From: an uncultured Dyadobacter sp. | GTDB lineage: Bacteria > Bacteroidota > Bacteroidia > Cytophagales > Spirosomataceae | Assembly: GCF_946482605.1 (NCBI RefSeq) | Contig: NZ_CAMLSE010000009.1 | Location: 124,001-188,000, forward strand | Direction: 5' to 3' | Length of the DNA: 64,000 nt | Part shown: positions 44,951-54,349 of the stretch, in pieces | Position numbering within the stretch: position 1 is the first letter of the stretch | Layout: each line of letters begins with the position of its first letter | Made by a program: the position numbers and the translations under genes | The notes under the pieces: generated by a model | Seen by the model: only the letters and a program-made list of their open reading frames with translations | Told to the model about the DNA's origin: nothing | Database searches by the model: none

Positions 44951-46645
44951 TTACCAGCCTGGGTTTTGTTTAAGGTTCGTATTAAGACTTAGCTCGTCGA
45001 GCGGAAGCGGCAGGAAGTAATTTTTCGACTCGTCGAAGGTACGTCCGCCAGGCAGAGATTTTCCATAAGGCAGAATAAAACCCTTGTCATTCAGATAAAT
45101 GCTGCTTCCGGGTACGGCTTTCGGATATTGCTTTTGTACAAATTTCATTCCCAGGACTGGCTTGTTGAGCAGCTTTCCGGCTTTCCATCTCACCAGGTCG
45201 TCGAACCGCAGACCTTCGATAGCCAGCTCGACTCTTCGCTCGCGGCGGATCTCGTCGAGCAGAACCGGGATCTCCTGAAATTCGGAATCTATATCCTTTT
45301 TCAATGCGGCCACAACCATCGCAGGCATGCCGGCCCGCTTGCGCAGCACATTGATCGTTTTGTCTATCACTTCCTGCGAGGCTTCCCCGAGCTCCGCATT
45401 GGCTTCCGCATTGATCAGCAGCACCTCACCATAGCGGAAGATCGGCGCATCGAGTATCCCGTTCTGAATTCTTACGAACTCGGTCTGATCCACTACCCAG
45501 TACTTCGTGAGCTGATAGCCCGTTGGTACCACCCCGATCCCAGCGAAACCAGAGCCCGGTATAGCCGGCAATCGGAAGCCTGTCTGAATGCCTGTTCCCG
45601 GCACGACAATCGTTTGCGCCAATCGGGGGTCTCTGTTCTTCATTTCCACCTGAATGCTATCGTCGCCCAGATACAGCGGACTTTGCGAAATGGGCTTACC
45701 GTCGGTACATAGATACGACTCCACCAGTGCCTTCGACGCGCTTGTATTGAAATTATTAAGTTGGATGCTCCACGATGTAGAATTGCCGAGCAATCCGGTT
45801 TCGTAAGACTTGTAGAGGATCATTTCCTTATTGGTGCTCAAATCCAGGGAATTGAACAAGGCTGCGTAGTCTGCTGCTGCGTTTCCGGTGCCGTGCACCT
45901 GATAATGTCCTTCCGTTATGAGCTGGTTGCTGGCAGCCACCGCCTCACGCAGAAATCTCTCACCGCCATCGATACCATGGTATTTGCGGAAAGTTCCCTC
46001 AAACAGGCAAACTCTCGCTTTGAGCGCCAATGCGACATCTTTATTGATACGGCCCGGTTCAGCCGAAGCTTTTGCCGGAAGGTTTGCAATTGCGGTATTG
46101 ATCGTCGTCAGCACTGAATCCATTACCAGCACGCGGCTATCGCGGACGGCATAGAGCTCCGGCGAGTTAGTCGTAAGGTCTTTGGAAAGCCAGGGCACGT
46201 CACCAAATGCTTTGACCTTATCAAAATAATCAAGTGCTTTGAAGAACCTGATCTCTCCTGCGTATTTGTCCTTCACATCCTGGCTTATGGGTGCCTGCTG
46301 ATACCGTGCGAGGAAATAATTGCAGGTTCTAATCGTCGTCCAGGTCCACCCGCCACCGGATGTCGGAAGAATGTTCCTGCCTGCCGCAATGAGGTTGAAA
46401 TCAACAGGTACCATATTATCGCTCTGGTTGTCGCCGCTTACGATCGGGCTGAGACCAGTGCCGGTTGCATGTCCTGTGAAAGTGCTGTAAAGACTATTTG
46501 CGTACTGTTTGAGCTCGCCTTCATTGTGCCAGAAATTGCTCTCGTTGAGCGAGTCCGTCGGAACACGATCGAGGAAATCGTCCGAGCACGACGGAAGCGC
46601 GAGTGCAAGCAATGTAACAGCAGATATTTTAAGAAATGTTTTCAT
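44951..46645 (-). CDS. SusD/RagB family nutrient-binding lipoprotein (locus 2)
   Basis: A 564-aa SusD-like lipoprotein with lipobox LPSC (MKTFLKISAVTLLALALPSC). The usual markers are present: FLDRVPTDSLNESNFW, KYAGEIRFFKALDYFDKVKA, RRERRVELAIEGLRFDDLVR and YFLPLPLDELSLN. It lies 12 nt after the stop of its SusC and 14 nt before the sulfatase, so the three genes are one transcript. Confidence 0.93.
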   Translation of the reverse strand: MKTFLKISAVTLLALALPSCSDDFLDRVPTDSLNESNFWHNEGELKQYANSLYSTFTGHATGTGLSPIVSGDNQSDNMVPVDFNLIAAGRNILPTSGGGWTWTTIRTCNYFLARYQQAPISQDVKDKYAGEIRFFKALDYFDKVKAFGDVPWLSKDLTTNSPELYAVRDSRVLVMDSVLTTINTAIANLPAKASAEPGRINKDVALALKARVCLFEGTFRKYHGIDGGERFLREAVAASNQLITEGHYQVHGTGNAAADYAALFNSLDLSTNKEMILYKSYETGLLGNSTSWSIQLNNFNTSASKALVESYLCTDGKPISQSPLYLGDDSIQVEMKNRDPRLAQTIVVPGTGIQTGFRLPAIPGSGFAGIGVVPTGYQLTKYWVVDQTEFVRIQNGILDAPIFRYGEVLLINAEANAELGEASQEVIDKTINVLRKRAGMPAMVVAALKKDIDSEFQEIPVLLDEIRRERRVELAIEGLRFDDLVRWKAGKLLNKPVLGMKFVQKQYPKAVPGSSIYLNDKGFILPYGKSLPGGRTFDESKNYFLPLPLDELSLNTNLKQNPGW

Positions 46646-46657
46646 GCTGGATTAGTA

Positions 46658-49600
46658 TTATAATGTAAGCTGAATGCCGAATGAAACCACACGTTGCAAC
46701 GGATAGAACATCCCCACATCCCCCGAATCCTTGGAAGCGTCTTTGGTGTCGGTAACACCGGTCACTTCCGGGTCGAAACTGCCTTTCAATCGGGTATATT
46801 CCCAGAGGTTCTGACCCGTGGCATAAATCCTGATCTGCGTCAGATGCAGCTTCTCCAAGGCTTTTGCCGGCAGCGAATAGCCCAGCGAGATGTTTTTCAG
46901 CCTCACATAAGCCGAGCTTTGCAGGTATCTTGTCTGGGAGAGAATATTGTAGGACGAATTCGCCTTGTATATCGGATAGTAGCCGTCCTTGTTGTCCGCA
47001 GACCATGCATCGTGATAAACTTCACCGGTCCCTACGGCCCCGGAGTTGTTGATCGCACCCCAGAAATAGCTTCCTTTCGGCACGAAATCGCGCTTACCGA
47101 TTCCTTGGAAAAGCACATTAAAATCGAACGCACGCCAGGTAACATTACCGGTAACACCGAACTGGTATTTGGGCGTGATGTTGCCGATCACGCGCTGATC
47201 GCCCGGATTGGCCACTGTATTATCACCACGGGTAATTTTGTTGTCGCCATTCAGGTCCCTATACTGCACATCACCTGCTCCCCATTTGCCGGAATTACCT
47301 AACTGATTCTGATCGGGAGCTGCGGTCGCGTCGCCCGAATTCTGAAATATGCCGGCCGTTTCAAATCCCCAGATCTCTCCGATGTTCTGCCCCTTGTAAT
47401 AGTTGGTAATCAATTTATTGGGGTTGTTATCAAACTTGGCGATGACCGCCTTGTAGCTCGATAGCATCACGCCCACGTCGTATCGAAGATGCTCGCCGGC
47501 ATGTTCCGTCCATTTGGCACTGAACTCGAAACCGGTCGTTTTCAATTTGGCCGCATTACGCTGTGGTACCGCTGTTCCCAGTACTGCCGGAAGCCTGTCA
47601 CCTTCCACCAACATGCCCGAAGTAGTACGGCGGTACCAGTCGAAACCCAGGCTGAGTTTGCTCCACAGGATCGCATCAGCGCCAAAATCCAGCGTCGATA
47701 CTTTCTCCCAGGTAAGATCAGGACTTACCAATCCGGGAGCTGTAATGCCCACAGGCAATACCCCGCTCATAATGTAAGGTATCTGCGCCTTCACCTCGAA
47801 CAGCGAAATGTATGGAAAGTTGCTCGATACCAGCTGATTGCCCAGACTACCATAAGATGCACGCAGCTTCAACTCAGTTAATGCGCGCGCAAGCGGCTTC
47901 ATAAAGTTCTCCTGCGAGATTCGCCAGCCAACCGACACGGAAGGGAAGTACCCGAATCGCCGGCCGGATGGGAAACGGGAGGTGCCATCATACCGGCTGT
48001 TGAATTCGACCAGGTATTTACCCATATAATCGTAGTTGAGCCTGCCGAAAATACCCCTGATCGCCCATGAGGTCTGCTGGTCGGTGGAGGTAATTGTACC
48101 TGTCGTCAGGTTCAGCACCGGCACTTGTCCGCTGACCAGATCCTGCCGCTTCACACTCGCCATCGTCAGGTTGAGCCATTCCTGATTATAGCCTACCAGG
48201 GCCGAAATGGCATGTTTGCCCGCAAATACTTTGCTGTAATCGGCATAGAGGTTGGCAGCAAAGTAGTCCGAGGTTGTAAAATCCCGCTGTACAAAAGAAG
48301 GTGAGGTTCCGGAAATCTGAGGAATCCAGGTGTCGCGAATGTATGGGAATGCGACCTGGTTCTCTTTCAGGTTTTGCCTGGTGGAAGTGTACGAGAAGTT
48401 TCCGCTCACTTTCAGGCCATTCATGACCTTGGCCTGGGCATCGATACTGTAAATACCGGTACTGCTGTTGGTAATTTTCCTGGAACCGCTTTCAAGGAAG
48501 TTCACGAAATTCTCAGTTGCCAAACCCTCTCCCACAGGCGATCCGGCCGGCGTTTTGATCGGGAAAAGGATCTGGGGCTCTCCGCGCGTCATCTGCTCCC
48601 ACCAGTCGGAACCTTTGTTGGGATATTTGTGCGGTTCGTCGTAACCCGTGGAAATGTAGTTCACCTTGGCACCCAGCCGTAGCCATTCCGTCAGTTCGGT
48701 GTTGACGTTGGTGGTGAAATTATACCGTTTGAACACATCGGTTGATGTCTTAAACAACCCTTCCTGCCGCAGAAACCCGCCCGAAAAATAGTACGACGTT
48801 TTGCTGTTGCCCCCGTTGACATTCAGCGTATGGTTCTGCCCCGGAGCCCATGGTTGCAGCATGTTTTTCAGCACATTGGGGTTCGCATTCCAGAAGATCT
48901 TACCATTGGGCAACATGTGATAGCTCGGGTTGTTAACCGGGTCGGCGACATAATCCCGCACCCATTGCACCTGCTCGTCCGAATATTTTTGTGTCCCATT
49001 GGAATTGATCTGTGCAATGTTCTGTGATTCGAGATATTCCGTCGTGGAAAGCAGATCAGGCAGGTAAGTAGGCTTATTGAACTGCATACTCCCCGAATAG
49101 CTGATCTGCGGCTTGCGGTCTTTCGTCCCCTTTTTAGTCGTCACCAAAATCACTCCGAATGCTCCCCGCGCACCATATATCGCTGCGGAAGCAGCGTCTT
49201 TCAGTACGGTGATACTTTCGATATCAGCCGGGTTAAGCAGGTTCATATCCATCTGAATACCATCTACAAGCACCAGCGCGCTCCCACCACTCAGGGACGT
49301 GTTCCCACGAATGTTAAACGAAGGATTCGCGTTGGGGTTACCGTCCGGATTGGTCACATTCAGGTTCGGAATGAGCCCCTGCAATGCCTGCCCCACCTTG
49401 GTGACAGGCCGGCTCGTTAATGCACTGCCGCTGATCTGCGAAATAGCGCCTGTCACCGTCTCCCGGCTTTTAGTGCCATAACCCACAACTACTACTTCTT
49501 CGAGCTCCTTGTCATCGGCAGCCAGCACCACTTTCAGGTCAATTGCGGTACCGATCGGCACTTCCTGCCGCTGGTAACCGACGTAGGAAAACACCAGCAC

Positions 49601-50170
49601 CTGCTCCTGGTCAGACAAGTCCTGAAATACAAAACGGCCTTCCGTGTCCGTGATCGTACCCTTTTGGGTGCCTTTGATGACCACACTCACACCAGGTAAC
49701 GGCTCCTGTTTGTCGTCCGTCACGATTCCCGAAACGTTCCTCAGTTGTCTTACCGTCTGCTGAATCACGGGCGAAGCATGGAATGCCTCCTCTCTCGGTG
49801 CATTCGTCTTCACCGCTTCCTGGTTTGACTTTTGTTCCGGCACCTTTGTCGCCGGAATGAGCAGGAATGTACCTGCTTTTTGCTCTACATACCGAAGGCC
49901 GGCCGCTGGAAGTATACGGTCGAGATTGGCTTCCAGCTTGTCGTTCCAGCGGATCACCGAAGGCGTAATGTACTGGTTATTAATAAACTGATCGGCATAC
50001 AGTATATCCACTTTGTAGTGATCCTTGAATCGCTGAAGCACATCGGCGAGCTTCGTCCGCGCAGGTTGCAGGTTGCTCTGCTCCTGATAGGAAAACTTCA
50101 TCGCCAATGGTTGCGCGCACACCATACCACCACTAAGAGCGGCGCTCAGCAGCCATGTAAAAACTTTCAT
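46658..50170 (-). CDS. SusC/RagA-type TonB-linked transporter with STN domain (locus 2)
   Basis: A 1170-aa outer-membrane transporter with a signal peptide (MKVFTWLLSAALSGGMVCAQ), an STN signalling domain (about 40-110; LADVLQRFKDHYKVDILYAD), a CarboxypepD_reg-like domain (QEPLPGVSVVIKGTQKGTIT), a TonB box and plug (LEEVVVVGYGTKSRETVTGA) and the C-terminal barrel. It should work with the SusD at 44951 and signal to the FecR at 50206. It is not a close copy of the locus 1 SusC, so the loci are paralogous in design but not a recent duplication. Confidence 0.93.
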   Translation of the reverse strand: MKVFTWLLSAALSGGMVCAQPLAMKFSYQEQSNLQPARTKLADVLQRFKDHYKVDILYADQFINNQYITPSVIRWNDKLEANLDRILPAAGLRYVEQKAGTFLLIPATKVPEQKSNQEAVKTNAPREEAFHASPVIQQTVRQLRNVSGIVTDDKQEPLPGVSVVIKGTQKGTITDTEGRFVFQDLSDQEQVLVFSYVGYQRQEVPIGTAIDLKVVLAADDKELEEVVVVGYGTKSRETVTGAISQISGSALTSRPVTKVGQALQGLIPNLNVTNPDGNPNANPSFNIRGNTSLSGGSALVLVDGIQMDMNLLNPADIESITVLKDAASAAIYGARGAFGVILVTTKKGTKDRKPQISYSGSMQFNKPTYLPDLLSTTEYLESQNIAQINSNGTQKYSDEQVQWVRDYVADPVNNPSYHMLPNGKIFWNANPNVLKNMLQPWAPGQNHTLNVNGGNSKTSYYFSGGFLRQEGLFKTSTDVFKRYNFTTNVNTELTEWLRLGAKVNYISTGYDEPHKYPNKGSDWWEQMTRGEPQILFPIKTPAGSPVGEGLATENFVNFLESGSRKITNSSTGIYSIDAQAKVMNGLKVSGNFSYTSTRQNLKENQVAFPYIRDTWIPQISGTSPSFVQRDFTTSDYFAANLYADYSKVFAGKHAISALVGYNQEWLNLTMASVKRQDLVSGQVPVLNLTTGTITSTDQQTSWAIRGIFGRLNYDYMGKYLVEFNSRYDGTSRFPSGRRFGYFPSVSVGWRISQENFMKPLARALTELKLRASYGSLGNQLVSSNFPYISLFEVKAQIPYIMSGVLPVGITAPGLVSPDLTWEKVSTLDFGADAILWSKLSLGFDWYRRTTSGMLVEGDRLPAVLGTAVPQRNAAKLKTTGFEFSAKWTEHAGEHLRYDVGVMLSSYKAVIAKFDNNPNKLITNYYKGQNIGEIWGFETAGIFQNSGDATAAPDQNQLGNSGKWGAGDVQYRDLNGDNKITRGDNTVANPGDQRVIGNITPKYQFGVTGNVTWRAFDFNVLFQGIGKRDFVPKGSYFWGAINNSGAVGTGEVYHDAWSADNKDGYYPIYKANSSYNILSQTRYLQSSAYVRLKNISLGYSLPAKALEKLHLTQIRIYATGQNLWEYTRLKGSFDPEVTGVTDTKDASKDSGDVGMFYPLQRVVSFGIQLTL

Positions 50171-50205
50171 AAGTAAAGGGTGTTAACTGGTTCAGAATTT
50201 AATGC

Positions 50206-51186
50206 TTAACGTTCGGCCGGCTCCGGCAGGAAAACCACCCGCTTGTCTTTCAGGGTATAACCGATGCCGAGTATCTGGGAAACAGAGCGGATCAGGTCGT
50301 GGGCGTCGGCGGCCATGAAGGAGCCCGAAACCGTCAGAGATTCCAGTGCCGGCTGGCTGAATGCTACATGGAGGCCATAGTTCGTTGCAAGTAACTGGCC
50401 TATTTCAGCCAGTGAAGTGCGATTGAAAACAAACCTCGATTCCCGCCGGGAGGAGTATTCCGCGGCGTTGTCGAACCGATTGCGGCTTAGCGTTCCATGC
50501 TCCACGATAATACGATCCCCGGGTTTCATCAACAGCACTTCTTCCCGGCGCTGCAGACTCACTTTGCCTTTGGAAAGCACTACCTGCGTTTTGCCCGGTC
50601 GGCTATATACGGAGAACTCGGTGCCAAGGACAGTCACATCCACGCCCTCGCCGGCCTTCACAACGAAGCGCTGGTCGTTGGGCTGGTGCGTCACCACAAA
50701 TGCAGCTTCACCTTTCAATACCACTTCCCGCGAATCCGGGCCAAACCCCCATCTCGGGAATCGCAGCTCCGAACTCGCATGAAGACTTACGCGACTGCCA
50801 TCGGGCAATGTCCAGGAACGAAGCTCATCCGGGCCGGTGGTCAGATGGGTGTATCGGATCTGGTCACGAAAGATAATGCCCCCTATCGTCATCACCAGCA
50901 CCGCACAGGCGACCGCGTAGCGGGGCCAATAGCGCCGTATGGGCAATGCGATGTCCTCCGTAATTGCCGGTGCCTCTTGTATCTGTGTTCTGAACCGCGC
51001 GATGCCCCGCTCCGTGTCCACCGCCTGATGCGTCTGAGCCAGCTCCCATTCCATCAGATACTGATAAAACCGCTCCTCGTTTTCGGGCTTGCGCGCCCAT
51101 TCGTCGATCAACTGCCGTTGCCGGGTCGAAACCGCTCCCTCAAAGTGGGCAAACAGCACTTCCTTCGTTATATCCTGATTTTCCAT
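50206..51186 (-). CDS. FecR-type sigma regulator (locus 2)
   Basis: A 326-aa single-pass membrane protein starting MENQDITKEVLFAHFEGAVS. The transmembrane helix lies at about 88-107 (YAVACAVLVMTIGGIIF), and the periplasmic FecR domain holds ELRSWTLPDGSRVSLHASSE and VVLKGEAAFVVTHQPNDQRF; a DUF4974-like end follows (VFNRTSLAEIGQLLATNYGL). The start at 51186 is chosen over an upstream in-frame start that overlaps the sigma gene. It pairs with the sigma factor at 51215. Confidence 0.9.
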   Translation of the reverse strand: MENQDITKEVLFAHFEGAVSTRQRQLIDEWARKPENEERFYQYLMEWELAQTHQAVDTERGIARFRTQIQEAPAITEDIALPIRRYWPRYAVACAVLVMTIGGIIFRDQIRYTHLTTGPDELRSWTLPDGSRVSLHASSELRFPRWGFGPDSREVVLKGEAAFVVTHQPNDQRFVVKAGEGVDVTVLGTEFSVYSRPGKTQVVLSKGKVSLQRREEVLLMKPGDRIIVEHGTLSRNRFDNAAEYSSRRESRFVFNRTSLAEIGQLLATNYGLHVAFSQPALESLTVSGSFMAADAHDLIRSVSQILGIGYTLKDKRVVFLPEPAER

Positions 51187-51214
51187 ACCCTGATGATTCG
51201 TGTGATAGCGTGGG

Positions 51215-51886
51215 TCAAGTGATGAAAAGTACCATGATTGCAGAAATAAACCATTTGTTCCGCAGCAGCAGACGTATCGTCTGCTGGGCTCGGTAAATCT
51301 GCACTTCGACAGTTCGCGTGGAAATGCCAAGACCTGACGCGATCTCTTTCTGAGATTTTCCTTCGAAATGGAACTGCATGTAAATGCTCCTGCGCTGGAT
51401 CGGCAAGTCGCTGATTACCCGGTCAAGATCCTGGTGCAGTTCTTCATACTGCGTGATATGATCGGGGCGGGATGCTTCTGTTGCCGAAAGCTCTAAATCC
51501 TCCGTCATGGGCACGTTCCTGGCTGCTTCCCACTTCAAATGATTATACCCATGGTTACGCACCGCTCTGAAAAGATAGGCACGATACGAGGTCGTAACCC
51601 GCTCAAAGATCCTTTCGGAATAGAAGCGGTAAAAAATGTCGCCAACCAGATCCTCCGCAACTTCCCGCGATCCTACGAACCGCATGGCATGCTTGCAGAG
51701 CACTCCATAATACCTGTTGAACAGCAACTCGGTTCCCAACTGATGGTTCTCCCTCAGCGTAGTCCGGATAAAAAACTCGCTGTCCGAAGCAGTTTCATCT
51801 GTCGCAGGTGGCTGTTGCTCATGTTCACGGCCCGGGTCTGAGACACGGAAGCTGTCGGAATCGCGGATGTACGGATCTATTCCCAT
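51215..51886 (-). CDS. ECF sigma factor (locus 2)
   Basis: A 223-aa sigma-70 family factor starting MGIDPYIRDSDSF. Region 2 (GTELLFNRYYGVLCKHAMRF, VAEDLVGDIFYRFYSERIF) and region 4 (RSIYMQFHFEGKSQKEIASG, LGISTRTVEVQIYRAQQTI) are complete. As in locus 1, a hydrophobic C-terminal tail (LRNKWFISAIMVLFIT) extends beyond region 4. It heads the minus-strand locus sigma-FecR-SusC-SusD-sulfatase and most likely activates it. Confidence 0.9.
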   Translation of the reverse strand: MGIDPYIRDSDSFRVSDPGREHEQQPPATDETASDSEFFIRTTLRENHQLGTELLFNRYYGVLCKHAMRFVGSREVAEDLVGDIFYRFYSERIFERVTTSYRAYLFRAVRNHGYNHLKWEAARNVPMTEDLELSATEASRPDHITQYEELHQDLDRVISDLPIQRRSIYMQFHFEGKSQKEIASGLGISTRTVEVQIYRAQQTIRLLLRNKWFISAIMVLFIT

Positions 51887-52278
51887 TTCAAAGTCTGATG
51901 CATTTTGCTTATAAACTTCGGTGGTCAATACTAAGACAAGTTGGGACGGGCCTACTACTTACAATGTCAAAAAGTTTTTTTCAGAAGACGGGAAGTTCCC
52001 TGCACTCGGTCATGTCTGTTGAGAAACAATCGACCTGGCTGGTGGCAATGACATCAAACGGTGGGAAGCAATTTATGGGTAGGAAAACATTCCTTACATA
52101 CGTTTGCCGGCTAACGCTCGCTTATCTTGCGAGATTCGCCGGTAGATGCAATAAGTAACTAGGCTAATGGACTGTACAAGTTAAAGCAACGGAAACCGGC
52201 GTCGAAGCCGACGTCGGTCACCGTTGCGAACTCAATAACTTTAAATAAGTAAAGATTTCCCGGCCAGGCAGTGCGATC
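51887..52278. other. gene-free interval with two stem-loops
   Basis: No supportable gene was seen. It holds a hairpin at 52107-52142 (CCGGC and CTCGC paired with GCGAG and GCCGG) and a long one at 52187-52226, plus the upstream region of the locus 2 sigma factor. Confidence 0.5.
52187..52226 (-). terminator. strong stem-loop, probable terminator of the gene at 52279
   Basis: CAACGG then ACCGGCGTCG pairs with CGACGTCGGT then CCGTTG around an AAGC loop, about 16 bp with a 2-nt internal mismatch and one G-T pair. It lies 53 nt after the minus-strand gene at 52279. No clear T run follows, so a structured RNA is an alternative. Confidence 0.5.
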
Positions 52279-52794
52279 CTATTGATCTCTTCTGATCGTC
52301 ACATCATAGCTCGGCCAGCTTGTTCCGTGACCATGCACGGTCTCGATAGTAATAAGTATTTCAAAGTTCGTAAAACTTGGTGACCGATACCAAACCCTAA
52401 CAGTATCCCCATCTTCATTGTCAGTAGATCGGCTTTTAAATTTTTTCGACTGCAGTTCATCCATCAACACTTTCCAATAGGCTTTGTCGGACTTCCTGAT
52501 TCCGGAGGTAACCGAGCCTGTTTTCAGAAACCCTACTGTGGATATATTTTTTAATGACACTCCATTTTCCTTTGCCGTAAATAGATCGGACTGATAGGTA
52601 TAGTATTTTCCTGTCTCACCGTCTGTATAGTTCATAAAACTGAAACCCTTTTCAGTAATAAAATTTTGATAACACATAAACTCCTTGCAGTAACTCTTAT
52701 CCATTAATTCCGTAATAGAGACCTTCTGGCCATAAACTTCTGAATGAGCAATGCTGGCAATGCAAAGCAAACAAGCGAACAGGTTCTTTTTCAT
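52279..52794 (-). CDS. secreted hypothetical protein (171 aa)
   Basis: A protein with a signal peptide (MKKNLFACLLCIASIAHSEV, ending YGQ). The mature part has no recognised family and reads KVSITELMDKSYCKEFMCYQ and NFEILITIETVHGHGTSWPS. The start at 52794 is preferred for the signal peptide. It is one of four minus-strand secreted proteins of unknown role between 52.2 and 55.2 kb. Its sequence pattern (one conserved domain about 145 residues long, repeated themes ITELMDKSYCKEF) suggests relatives in other Bacteroidota, not identifiable here. Confidence 0.65.
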   Translation of the reverse strand: MKKNLFACLLCIASIAHSEVYGQKVSITELMDKSYCKEFMCYQNFITEKGFSFMNYTDGETGKYYTYQSDLFTAKENGVSLKNISTVGFLKTGSVTSGIRKSDKAYWKVLMDELQSKKFKSRSTDNEDGDTVRVWYRSPSFTNFEILITIETVHGHGTSWPSYDVTIRRDQ

Positions 52795-53039
52795 AGTAAT
52801 ATTAAAATGTTTTATCGGTCTAGGTAGAGCTATTGAGTAACAATGCATCCTGACTTAATTGTTGTGTTAAACATATCGGTTAAAAATTCCCATTTTCCGG
52901 CCAATGTTTCTGTATTACAGACCAATACCTTCTTCCCTGTGCCCACATAAAAAACGCCACCCCTTGATCACCGTACTGAGAATCTGAAAGCCCAGCACCA
53001 CACCCTTATGCCCGATATTATTTAAAAAATATTTTGTTA

Positions 53040-53559
53040 CTAATTATATACACGAAATCTCAGATTCTCGCTCCCGTTTTTCCGCACTTTATATGTTTCT
53101 GTATAAATAGAAGTACCGACAGGGTTCTTATAATGTAATACCAGCGATTCTGGCATACTTTCATCCTTCTCTCCCTCAAAAGAGTCGACAGCAGTGAACG
53201 TGTTTTTTTTCATTCCACCTACAATAGCCAAAAAAACATCATTACTTACTGTCCCAAAAGAACAAGTTAATACTTGTTTTGTGTCTGAATCTGTGACGAT
53301 TATAATTATATCTTCTGCCCCAATACTTGGATTATTGGATATTCTTACTTTGTCACCTAAAAATGTCCAATGAGTCTTTCCTGAAATTTGACTGGTTCTA
53401 TGAAACGAGAATTTTTTTGAAATAACAAGATCCTGTGCTTCCGCTATATTTTTCGATTTAAATAATAATATGATGTCATCATATGTCAAATCTTGCCCCT
53501 TTGCACTAAACGAGCAGACTAGTGATATAAAATGAGTAAATAATCTTCTTAATAGTCAT
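53040..53559 (-). pseudogene. secreted hypothetical protein with a frameshift in its signal peptide
   Basis: The main frame (53040-53489) encodes 149 residues (TYDDIILLFKSKNIAEAQDL) with no recognised family and lacks an ATG; its first start codon is a TTG after the signal peptide. Upstream, ATG at 53557-53559 starts MTIKKIIYSFYITSLLV and stops. Removing one T from the four-base run at 53529-53532 joins both into MTIKKIIYSFISLVCSFSA followed by KGQ, an excellent signal peptide. The gene is thus either freshly broken, phase-variable or a sequencing error. It is AT-rich relative to neighbours. Confidence 0.6.
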
Positions 53560-53744
53560 AATGGGTGATAAATTACAAATTAGTATAATGATTTACATAT
53601 ACATGTTACGAGCAAATAGTTTCATTTTTATTGGATCATAGCACCCATGTTTAACCGCACGAAATCCGTCATTAAAACAATTGTCCAATCAAATATTTAC
53701 AGTAAATTCATAAATAATTGTGACAAACAATACAATCCATCTTC

Positions 53745-54284
53745 TCATCGGACTCTTTCATAAATCATTTTTTCCATGTGATCTTTGACAAAAGTCAGGA
53801 CAACCATCTGACCGCTATTGTATTGCTTGGGGATATATTCAGAAAGGGAAACGTCTTTGAATATCTCGACAAGGGAATTCTGCTCTCCGGCAAGGATAGT
53901 GCCGTCATCGTTTTTTGCGACACATGATATTACTTTATTTAGCTGCATGCTTACTTTTCGCAAAGAGGACAGTTGATCATCCAGATAATATTCTCGTAAA
54001 ATGGCGTCCTGTTGTGCCAATTCCCGACACTGCTCGGGAGTGAATGCTGTTTGCGACCAACTGCCTTCAACGACAATGTTGGAGGTAAACTTCCTTTTGT
54101 CCGACCTTATAGCGCGCTCAAAGATTACATGATTGTCGCTCCGGAATTCATAAATATAGGTCGTCACTGTGCCGGAATTGTTGACTGTTTCGTTCTTCCA
54201 GCGGCCGTACAGATGATCTTGGGCATTTGCAATGGAGAAGGATCCCAGAATCAATAGAACTAGGGTGAATAGCTTAGTTTTCAT
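53745..54284 (-). CDS. secreted hypothetical protein (lipocalin-like?)
   Basis: A 179-aa protein with a signal peptide (MKTKLFTLVLLILGSFSIAN, cleavage near ANAQ). The mature N-terminus DHLYGRWKNETVNNSGTVTT and the beta-rich pattern recall lipocalin-like proteins that open with GxW, but the match is weak. It lies 65 nt from the upstream gene of the same strand and probably belongs to the secreted cluster at 52.2-55.2 kb. Confidence 0.65.
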   Translation of the reverse strand: MKTKLFTLVLLILGSFSIANAQDHLYGRWKNETVNNSGTVTTYIYEFRSDNHVIFERAIRSDKRKFTSNIVVEGSWSQTAFTPEQCRELAQQDAILREYYLDDQLSSLRKVSMQLNKVISCVAKNDDGTILAGEQNSLVEIFKDVSLSEYIPKQYNSGQMVVLTFVKDHMEKMIYERVR

Positions 54285-54349
54285 TTTTCAGCTTTTTGCT
54301 ATTTGAGGTAAAGGTGACGAACCAAGTAAACTTTTGTTGAACCAGGCTA

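Noticed and set aside
36742..50170. The two SusC genes as a recent duplication causing recombination
   Set aside because: Domain order is the same, but the STN, plug and barrel sequences differ throughout, so this is not a recent copy.
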